Origin: Datisca glomerata
Taxonomy: Eukaryota; Streptophyta; Magnoliopsida; Cucurbitales; Datiscaceae
Assembly (NCBI GenBank): GCA_003255025.1
Contig: QANY01007306.1
Span: forward strand, 2,218,707 to 2,282,706
DNA: 64,000 bases
Reading direction: 5' to 3'
The position numbers and the translations under genes are program-made. Each line of letters opens with the position of its first letter. The stretch's first letter is position 1. The notes beneath the pieces are model-generated. The model was not told where the DNA came from, did not search any database, and saw only the letters and a list, made by a program, of their open reading frames with translations. This document shows, piece by piece, positions 56,275 through 64,000 of this stretch.

Positions 56275-57195
56275 TCATTTTTTATGTTCGTCAGGTACTA
56301 TTCGATGCTTCAATAAGTAATACAAACTCCTTTGATTTTTCCAGACCAAAAATTTGGTTCCTAATAAATAAGGACGCCATTTTTGCACTGCCAGCACAAT
56401 GGCCATCAACTCCCGTTTGTATACTGACTTCAATCGAGCTCGAGCACTAAGTGTTTGACTAAAAAAAGTGATAGGTCGTTGGTTTTGCATTAGCACCGCT
56501 CCTAAACCCAATCTGGAGGCATATGCCTCAATTATAAACTGTTGCTTGAAATATGGAAGGGTAACCACTGAAACCGTGACCATAGCCTCCTTCAGAGCCT
56601 CAAAAGGAATTTTAAGCTTCCTTATTCCACCCAAAATTATCCTTATGTAGTTGATTCATCAAGGGAGAGGCTATGTATCCATAATTACGGACAAATTTAC
56701 AGTAATAACTAGTGATGCCTAAAAATCCCTTCAATTCTCGCAAGTTCTTTAGAATTGGCCACTCCACCATAGCTTTTATTTTCTTCGGGTCTGCTGCCAC
56801 CCCGAAGCTGATACAATATGGCCCATGTATTCTAATCCAGCCTGACCAAACATACATTTCTTTACATTGACAAACAACGAGTTCGTCCGTAAAATCTCAA
56901 AAATCATTTGAATGTGATGTAAATGGTCGTCCATTGTTGAACTATAAATCAATATGTCGTCAGAGAAAACCAACATGAATTTTCACAAATACGGCTTGAA
57001 TACCTCATTCATCAATGCTTGGAATGTGGCTGGGGCATTGGTAAATACAAAGGGAATTACCAAGAACTCGTAGTGTCCCTCGTGTGTCCTGAAAGCTATC
57101 TTAGGGATATCTGGAGGGCTAACCCGAATCTGGTGGTACCCAAACTTCAAATCCAGCTTAGTGAACACCCTTGCTCTGAATAACTCGTCCAACAA
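56275..57195 (-). pseudogene. chromovirus reverse transcriptase and RNase H
   Basis: From the right, [20 protein letters not shown] carries the first catalytic Asp, with HQIRV after it. Then come [29 protein letters not shown] and, after a stop, VFSDDILIYS, the F/Y-x-DD block. KKCMFGQAGLEYMGHIVS and SYYCKFVRNYG follow. The RNase H reads LGAVLMQNQRPITFFSQTLS, then YKRELMAIVLAVQKWRPYL. The core is therefore readable but is split into several frames. Confidence 0.9.
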
Positions 57196-57489
57196 TTAGT
57201 TAATAACGGGTATTGAGAACTTGTCGAGCACCATAACTCGGTTTCATGCTTGATAATCCATGCAAAATCTCCAACTACCATCCTTTTTCTTAACTAACAG
57301 GATTGGACTTGAGAATGGGCTATGGCTAGGTTATATGATACCCGCTGCCAACATCTCCCTAACCAACCTCTCGATTTCGGCCTTCTGAATTTGTGGGTAG
57401 CTGTAAGGTCTCACTAAAACCGATTCTACCCCATCCTTCAATATAATTTGGTGGTCTAGAATCCTTTGAGGTGGTAATTTGTTCTGCAT

Positions 57490-58140
57490 TTGCATCACGT
57501 CATAAATTTTTTACAGCAAGTCATTGATTTCTCGTAAGTCTCCCCAAACGTCTTCTTCCATTTCTTCCGAGACCCCAAAGCTCCAAATTCTAGCAATAAC
57601 CCTTGACCCTCGTGTTTCACAGTCCTCATCATCGCCCTTAGTGAAATTTGAGTCTTATGCAGACTTGGTTCCCCTTGAAGTGTCACCGTGTTTCGCCCAA
57701 TCTGAAATTTCATGGTCAATGGCTTCTAATTAACTTGCATTACCCCTAATTTTGCTAATCATTGCGTTCCCAATATTATGTCCGCGCTCTCCAATTTCAT
57801 GGGAAGAAATTCATCCACTATTTCTATCTCTCGAATGGATATCACCAATCCTTTACAAATGCCCTCATGCACGCTTAACCTCTCGTGCCTAGCATAACTA
57901 CGTATGAAGTGGTGGCTGTGATGGGCAGATGATACTGCAATATAATATCTCAGGCAATAAAATCATGGGTGGCTTCGCAATCGATAAGGATAGTCACTGG
58001 ATGGATCCCGATCTTCCCCGTGAGCTTCATCATGTGAGAAATGGTGAAACCCACCACTGAGTTCATCGATAACTCTGTTGTTCCCTCAATTGTTTCTGCC
58101 TCTTCTAGCTGTTTAGAGCCCACACACCACCTCTGTCTCC
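57490..58140 (-). pseudogene. chromovirus protease region
   Basis: This interval lies between gag and the reverse transcriptase and must hold the protease. On the minus strand, 57930-58000 reads ILIDCEATHDFIA. This fits the protease block L-[IV]-D-x-G-[AS]-T-H-x-F, with Glu replacing Gly. No long open frame is left. Confidence 0.6.
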
Positions 58141-58146
58141 CAAATC

Positions 58147-58985
58147 CTACTCATCATAAATTTTTACGTCGTCCACCAATAGAACTTGAAGCTGTCGGTT
58201 CTTGCAAATGTACCCCGACGGGAATTTTTCCTCATACCGAAAGCACGACCCTCTCTCTCGTCTCTGTTGTAGCTCGACGTTAGTGTATCTCCGATACCCG
58301 GTCGTCCCCCTCACCATCTCTGCATCTCCCACCCCTTTAGTTGTAGTTGTCGTCGTTGGTGGTTTGGTGTTTATTGGTGAAATCGTTGTTTGGGGAACGG
58401 ATATGGGTTGTTGCGTAAGTCCAAGCTCTCGCGGGTCTAGGGTTAAATGGGTTATAACCCGTTTGGGAATTCGGGTTCCAATTTCGCAGTGACTGACCCG
58501 ACCTGGTTGGGTTAAGCGGTTCTTATCCTCCACCATCTGTGCAGCCTCAATCAACTCAACTAAAGCCCTAGACCTCATCATCCCCACTTCTAACCTGATG
58601 TGCAGCCTCGATCCATTGATGAAAACTCTTTCCATGACCTCCTCTGAGACTTGTCCATGGAGTGGAGCTGCTAGGATCTCAAATCGATCGATGAACTCCT
58701 TTACCGTTGAATCCTGCTGTAAGGCTAAGAACTTCTGGCACTGGTTCCATCGTGATTGGAGCAAAACCGAACGAGAAGAGCCACTTTAAGCTTTGTCCAG
58801 GTCCTAAAATGGCGCCTATCCTTCATATATTGATACCAAGCCAAGGCTCATCCCTCCAAACTCACAACGACTATCTCCAACTTCTCTGTTTCAGACATTG
58901 GGTTGAGCTAAAAAAATCTCTCCACCTGAAACACCCATCCGTCCAAATCTTTGCTGTTAAAATTAGGGAATTCCAGCCTCTGTGA
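58147..58985 (-). pseudogene. chromovirus gag
   Basis: The frame has QDSTVKEFIDRFEILAAPLH with ERVFINGSRLHIRLEV and ALVELIEAAQMVED, typical of the gypsy gag capsid domain (Retrotrans_gag). A Thr-rich and Arg-rich tail and a damaged zinc-knuckle-like end (CFRYEEKFPSGYICK) follow. The N-terminal part, to about 59100, is in broken frames. Confidence 0.85.
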
Positions 58986-59340
58986 TGGTTTCTATTCCTC
59001 CTTCGATATAGAGTTCTTGGGTGTTTGAGCTAAGTTCACCACCATAGTTAATTACGGAACTTCATCCAACTCATTTTCCTTCCCTTTCGTTGAGCTCAAA
59101 TCTGCTCCGCTGGACATCTGGTAAGGTACTTATAATCGTCTCTAAGCTTTTCTTCACACTGCTGAACCGATTCTTGAATCCCGAAACTTCTAAAAAAATT
59201 TCTTGTATCTGCTCTAACTCCTTATGGGTTCCAGTTCTCACATATGTTAATTCCTTCTACAATTCCCCTTGCATGTAGGAGAGTCGACTCTCCAACGGAT
59301 CGTCCTTCTTCGGACCCATCCTCTTCCCACAATTCTACTA

Positions 59341-59353
59341 CTCTGATACCAAG
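59341..59353 (-). other. chromovirus primer binding site
   Basis: On the element strand the LTR end CCTATCA is followed by CTTGGTATCAGAG, complementary to the 3' end of initiator Met tRNA. This fixes the right LTR as the 5' LTR and the element as minus-strand. Confidence 0.88.
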
Positions 59354-59723
59354 TGATAGGAGTTCCCTGCAAATACGGATACTACTATCCACACACAATA
59401 ACAAATAATAGAAAAATTAAAGAGATGGAAGTTGAATTGATAGAACAAAACTGGTTATATTCCTCAAAGCAAGAAATACACCCAAAACCAAAGGTTCGAG
59501 AGCGTGACCTCTCCAAACATACCTCACAAAATGACACACCCTCAACCTCCCTCTCTACCCTCTTATTCCATCCGCTATCTACAATTACGTAACTAACAAC
59601 CAAGTCAGCAAAAGCATGCAAACCTCCTCTAACAGAATCTGCTTTCCCATTTACACATCAACCTTTCTATTTAAGTTTTTTTTTTTCGTTCTAACATATG
59701 TAAACTTAACCAAAGGCCTAGCA
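59354..59723 (-). repeat. LTR at the 5' end of the chromovirus
   Basis: It is the partner of 54220-54590 and holds the element's promoter. On the plus strand it reads TGATAGGAGTTCCCTGC to AAAGGCCTAGCA. Its outer end lies about 210 bases from the stop codon of the neighbouring minus-strand gene, so the element sits within or just behind that gene's 3' untranslated region. Confidence 0.92.
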
Positions 59724-59931
59724 GAAGTCAACCAGGAAATAAAGCTGCACTTGGGTATTGGCATTGGAAACCATCAATTATTTGGAAGAGGGCTGCCCAT
59801 TACTCATTTTTACAACAAAAACATGGAGAATGCCACACTATTACACAGTTTAAGAAAGGTTGAAATAGCCTTATATGCATACAGATAAATTAGAGGTCAA
59901 AAAAAGACTCCGGGAAAAAGTAAACAACTCT

Positions 59932-60921
59932 TCATGCACTCTGTGCTTCTAGAAAAGCATTGAACTCTTCTCTAGCCTTGCGCAACCGAGGTGTAATACA
60001 AGTCGCAGCTGGGGAAGATGGTGTCGATGATGAAGACGACGTTGTTGAAAACTGAACGTGTCGAGGCGATTCGTTTGACTTCCTATTTGTTGTTGATTTG
60101 GTTGATGAACCATTCTTAAGTACTCCTTTTCTGTCTTTTTCAAACACAAAAGCTGCATTAACGGGTGTATTTGAATCCACACTTTTCCTTATCAATTCCA
60201 TTGGTAAGTCAAAGTAAAGACTCGTTGAATCTCCCTCTTCTCCATTCTCATTTACCATTGCTGCTGATGATGCCCATGACCCACACTCAAATTTCTCTAA
60301 TGAAACTGTTCTTGATATCACCATTTTCCCCATTTCTGATTCTTCTTCATCTTGATCTTCTTTTCTTCCTCTTACTGGTTTTCCTTTGCCTCTTCCTGGT
60401 ATAAATAAACACAAGGCTCCACATTTAAATTGGTCTTCACAGGATGCTGTTCCTGCCTTCTTCACATTCTTTATGTTAGATTTTGTGATGCCTTCAGTTT
60501 TTGAAAAGCTGCCATTAAACTTCTTATTAATTTCTTTGGCATTTGGTTTATTCAGCCAAAGATCTAAATCGTCTGACGGAGCACTCGCTCTTCCTTCTCC
60601 ACACGATTTGCTCCTCATGAAGTGATTTTCTTCTTGCAGCGATCGCTCACGATTTGAATTGCTTACCTTCAGAAGAGATTCACGGGCAACTTTCTTTTTT
60701 GTCTCGCCTATGCTGAATTTCGGGCTTGAGTTGGCCGAGTTCGGTAGGCTACAGCTCAAGAACTTGAATTGTGTTGGCGGTAAAGGTGGTGGTAGATTCA
60801 AATCAGTTGATGATTCTTTCAATGATATTGGATCAACTGAAATCTGTTTTTCACTGTCCATTCTCTCCGTATTTTTTGCAGCGTCAAACACAGCAGGTGC
60901 CATGGAAAGCAATAATGACAT
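59932..60921 (-). CDS. plant protein of unknown function, Ser-rich, single exon (329 residues)
   Basis: One uninterrupted frame starts at the ATG at 60921; a second in-frame ATG at 60903 sits in the better context TTTCCATGGCA and may be the true start (MAPAVFDAAKNTERMD). The protein is hydrophilic without membrane segment or signal peptide. It has a Pro-rich LNLPPPLPPTQFKFL near residue 40 and a short Cys/Pro motif, KCGALCLFIPGRGKGKPVRG, near 165-185. An acidic patch, a Ser/Thr-rich stretch and the end TPRLRKAREEFNAFLEAQSA follow. This architecture recurs in uncharacterised plant proteins as far as I recall. I do not know its role. On the minus strand TTTAAATATAG near 61050 is a possible TATA box. 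Confidence 0.82.
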   Translation of the reverse strand: MSLLLSMAPAVFDAAKNTERMDSEKQISVDPISLKESSTDLNLPPPLPPTQFKFLSCSLPNSANSSPKFSIGETKKKVARESLLKVSNSNRERSLQEENHFMRSKSCGEGRASAPSDDLDLWLNKPNAKEINKKFNGSFSKTEGITKSNIKNVKKAGTASCEDQFKCGALCLFIPGRGKGKPVRGRKEDQDEEESEMGKMVISRTVSLEKFECGSWASSAAMVNENGEEGDSTSLYFDLPMELIRKSVDSNTPVNAAFVFEKDRKGVLKNGSSTKSTTNRKSNESPRHVQFSTTSSSSSTPSSPAATCITPRLRKAREEFNAFLEAQSA

Positions 60922-61460
60922 GAAATGGAAGGTTGAAGGGAGAAGTGTGGAGTTTTAAAGAGCTTAAAAAGAAGAAGAAAAAAATGGATAAATAGGGACG
61001 TGGGTAGCAAACTCCTAAGAATCTTTAGTGATGGTTTGCATGACTCTATGGCTGCTCTATATTTAAAAAGGAGATATCATTAATTAAATAGAAACAAAAT
61101 CAGCTGCATATCCACGCGAGAATTATATCTTCATTTTCAGTAATAACTAGAATTGACTTCTTATAAAATAATATAAATATTTACATCAAAAGTCTAGACC
61201 ATTGCATATAAGGTTTAGATGTGCTTGCATCAACATCATCTAATAACATCATCTAATAACACAAGTAGTTTTGCGTATATAAGGTTGGGGGGGGGGGGGG
61301 GGAAAAAAAAAAANGGACAAAAAGAAAGTTCTAAGAACATTAATCAAACAGATCGATCATTTGGTTCGTTAATGCAATCGAAAAAACTTGGGTAAAAGTC
61401 ATTGAAAATGTTCAATCAATTGCAGGAAATGAAATCAGATGCTATACAATAATGCCTTTA
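60922..61460. other. promoter side of the unknown gene and 3' flank of the next gene, with a G/A homopolymer and an N
   Basis: A run of about 17 G followed by 11 A and one ambiguous base (61314) lies at 61286-61314. It is either a true simple repeat or an assembly weak point. The right part should be the 3' untranslated region of the minus-strand gene ending at 61461. No other feature is seen. Confidence 0.5.
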
Positions 61461-63777
61461 TTATTGGAGGGAGTTGTAGAATAGAATCAGAACTACTGAA
61501 ATCCCGATGATGACTGGAAAAGCCGTGACCAAGTATAACGCTCCATACCCCTGCAAAGAATTTTCTCTTTCTCGGTAACATTCTCAAAATTCGCTAATGC
61601 AGATTACAAAACTCAGTTTTTGTTAAGAGCAGTTAGTAGAAACGGCGAGTATTTATTTATGTCCGAGGTTGAGGAGAAGAAACTAACCAAAGCTGAAGGC
61701 ACTTCGGGTTCATCACTAGTGTCAGTATCTTCTATATTGGCAGCTGAATCCCAATCAATATTCAATCTTTTGGCTGCTTCTCGAGGATCAATACCAGTGT
61801 CCGTCGCTTTTGCATATAGCGATTTACCACGCTTCTTCTTTGAGATTTCAACCTAAACACAAACACACAAGTATTGGATCCAGGTTTTGCACGGGAGATC
61901 AATACCAGCCAATATCATCATCGTTATCTTGTAGCTCATAGAGACAAAAGAATAGGAATCATAGGTCAAGTTTTTCCATTCGTTCGATGGATGAAAGGCA
62001 ATGTTATATACTTTCTCCCCGAGACAGTGGAGAAAGCAAACAAATGGGATCATTCAATATGACAGCACAAAAGTGATACTAAGACAAAGTTTAGGAAATA
62101 CCCTTTATCAACGGAAAAGGGACACTATGAGTTCATTGCTGAAAAAGACTTTGCTATGGACCACCACTCGTGAACAATATATATGAATGAAGAAGAAAGG
62201 AAAGACAAGCAAGAAACATGAGCAAATGTAGAGGCAAGAGAGAAAATCTCTTGCAAACAAGCAAAACTAAAAAAAACTCTCTCAATGTCAAGTCATCCAA
62301 TTACAGCTTATATGTGTCTATAGAAGCTAAAGCATTGGTTGCTTGGAAGAAAATGAAAACCATGCACGTAATTCCAACCATCACAGAAACCACATTGGAT
62401 TAAAACTTATATTAGAAAAAGAACCACCGTTAAACTTAAAAGATAGTTATACATTGAAGACCTAATAACCAAAGTATTTTTCAGACATTCAGAAACACAA
62501 AAAGCAAAGATGCAAGACGGCTCATAGGGAAGCAAACTTGTCAACATGAAGAAACTACCAACAAAAACAGAGCAGGTGAATTTTAGAGTTTAGCAACTAG
62601 TAAATAGCTTCATTTATCTAGATATTAAAAGCCGCATTTTATTGCTAAAACATCCAGTACTGACATATTGCACTCATCAACTCTCCTAATATGAGTGAGA
62701 AAGTCAGCAGCGAGGGCATATGTTTGACAACTTTTAAAGCTCAAAAATAGTAAAACATCTTCAACAATTGACATACATAGGTGTACCATACCTCTAAGTT
62801 AGGCCATTGTGTCATTTCCTCAGCTAGCATCTGAAGAGCAACACGATTCTTTGGAACTTTTCCTTCGTTGACCTAGTAAACACAAGATTTATAATAACCA
62901 CAAGAGCAGATGGGATCACTTAACTTATTTTGCAGTTTGCGAGAATGTCAAAAGGCAACAACTCTTTCCACCGGAAATGACAATTAGAATGAATAAGGAT
63001 CCATCAAAATAAAACCATAGAGTACATATACTATTATGTTTCAAAATTTATAGAAACCAACTGAAAATAAAGAAATATTTGCCAAATGCAATTGTAACCT
63101 ACTAATTGTAAGAAAATATTCAAGGTTCATCGGATATTATTCTCTTCAACTTAATCTTGTTAGATGGTGCCAGTAATGTTGTTAAATTGTAAATCTCATG
63201 CCACCCAGAGGTATCTGACCTCATTGTTGCTACTAGATAATATTTAATTGGGCCAAAACGAAGGACCAGAAAGAAAATTTGGAATGTATGCTTTGTGTGG
63301 TGAAAACTGAGCACCACCTAGACCTTAGATTCTTAACCTTCCAACAGAACACTTCAGCATCCAACTCCATCAGAAACGAATGGATTGAACACCCTTTTGA
63401 ATATCTTTGATGACAGGTGCTGTCTCAAAATCTATGATTATTATGTGCTTTATGGTGTCGCGTGAAAATAATGATAAAAGGAGTAAAAAGGTGAAGATTA
63501 CATGGAGGATATCAAAACAACGTAGATTAACATTAGCGATCTCTTAGTATATGTGGTACCGTGTAGGAGATTACTATCAAACGGGATTTTCAATCAATCG
63601 ATAGATTGGGTGCCTTGTCTTAGATTAAGGATAATGGTTCTTAAATTGAAAGCAATGGCTTACTTCTTCCAAAACATCAGCTAACTCCTCCCTTGTTGGG
63701 GTATCAGAGTCCTCAATGCCAAGTAATCTCTTGCGTTCAACCTCTCTGGGGTCCTCAATCATTATTGTCAATTTAAC
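61461..63777 (-). CDS. Y3IP1: Ycf3-interacting protein 1-like thylakoid protein, last four exons (partial)
   Basis: Exons on the minus strand are 63664-63777, 62792-62872, 61688-61852 and 61461-61550, joined by phase-0 GT-AG introns. They give 149 residues and a stop. The gene starts beyond the window, so the transit peptide and N-terminus are missing. The reading runs VKLTIMIEDPREVERKRLLG, then TPTREELADVLEE, VNEGKVPKNRVALQMLAEEM, TQWPNLEVEISKKKRG, SLYAKATDTGIDPREAAKRL, NIDWDSAANI and a C-terminal membrane segment in GYGALYLVTAFPVIIGISVV before LILFYNSLQ. By memory this matches the conserved C-terminal part of Y3IP1/CGL59, a nuclear-encoded thylakoid protein that works with Ycf3 in photosystem I assembly. 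The exon chain is certain; the name is from recognition only. Confidence 0.8.
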
Positions 63778-64000
63778 CTACTAAAATGGAAATTAAAAAA
63801 TAAATAGGATGCAAGTCATTCAAGCAAAATGCCGGGAAAATGACAAATTAAACATAAACGTAATAGCGAAGTTCAGTAGCTAAGACAAGAACGACGCGAA
63901 AAGCAGGCTTAAATTTACGGAAAATATTTAAGTGACCTTGAGAGAGATAAATGCACAAATATTGTGTTTAATAGTATAAATATAATAGCTTCAAGTCTTA
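63778..64000 (-). other. intron of the Y3IP1-like gene, running off the window
   Basis: The acceptor TTTAGTAG precedes the exon at 63777. No further exon can be recognised up to the window edge, so the upstream exons lie outside. Confidence 0.6.

Larger units (their letters stand above)
54220..59723 (-). mobile_element. full-length Ty3/gypsy chromovirus with chromodomain, inactive
   Basis: Two direct LTRs (54220-54590 and 59354-59723) bound 4.8 kb coding on the minus strand in the order gag, protease, reverse transcriptase, RNase H, integrase, chromodomain. Flanks AAAGT (54215-54219) and GAAGT (59724-59728) are a nearly perfect 5-bp target duplication. Next to the right LTR lies the primer binding site, and next to the left LTR the polypurine tract. 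Short LTRs with a C-terminal chromodomain suggest a Reina-like chromovirus. Many stops, shifts and clear divergence between the LTRs show it is old and dead. Confidence 0.92.

Noticed and set aside
1..64000. A novel defence or multi-gene system
   Set aside because: The five host genes belong to unrelated eukaryotic functions and everything between them is explained by transposable elements, simple repeats or anonymous DNA.

Overview
This is nuclear DNA of a flowering plant, most likely a eudicot. Five host genes carry GT-AG introns or plant-specific protein families. The rest is AT-rich and dominated by plant-type transposable elements: L1-type LINEs, Ty1/copia and Ty3/gypsy chromovirus elements, Helitrons, hAT and Mutator-like non-autonomous elements, and a tRNA-derived SINE. 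One ambiguous base (N) beside a G/A homopolymer at 61314 indicates a draft assembly.

Host genes: (1) 3155-4024 minus, a three-exon gene for a small complex I accessory subunit (NDUFB4/B15-like), with a SINE in its last intron. (2) 20656-23596 plus, a seven-exon gene for a 708-residue C-terminal RING-HC E3 ligase. (3) 47543-50260 plus, a two-exon GT92 pectic galactan synthase (GALS type). (4) 59932-60921 minus, a single-exon plant protein of unknown role. (5) 61461 to beyond 63777, minus, the last four exons of a thylakoid Ycf3-interacting protein 1-like gene that runs off the right edge. These genes share no pathway and appear independent.

Layout: 1-5 kb is the complex I gene and anonymous DNA. 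5-11 kb is a composite repeat region with two direct-repeat pairs, an ~86-bp hairpin minisatellite and a captured LINE segment. 11.7-15.5 kb is a decayed copia element split by a solo LTR. 15.7-17.3 kb is a LINE tail. 18-19.3 kb is an LTR-like block with a palindromic minisatellite. 20-23.7 kb is the RING gene. 25.3-27.6 kb holds two head-to-tail Helitrons, the second carrying a hAT element. 27.8-43.3 kb is one LINE bounded by a perfect 12-bp target duplication and inflated by a copia-derived insertion that itself carries a hAT element and a MULE MITE. 43.3-47.5 kb is anonymous intergenic DNA. 47.5-50.3 kb is the GALS gene. 54.2-59.7 kb is a full-length but dead chromovirus, directly followed by the two minus-strand genes.

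I found no operon-like or defence-like system. The most unusual structure is the 30.7-42.2 kb copia-derived unit. It has three LTR copies, one inverted, so both outer ends are LTR starts, and matching hexamers flank it. All calls come from reading the sequence by eye; family names rest on motif recognition, not on database searches.
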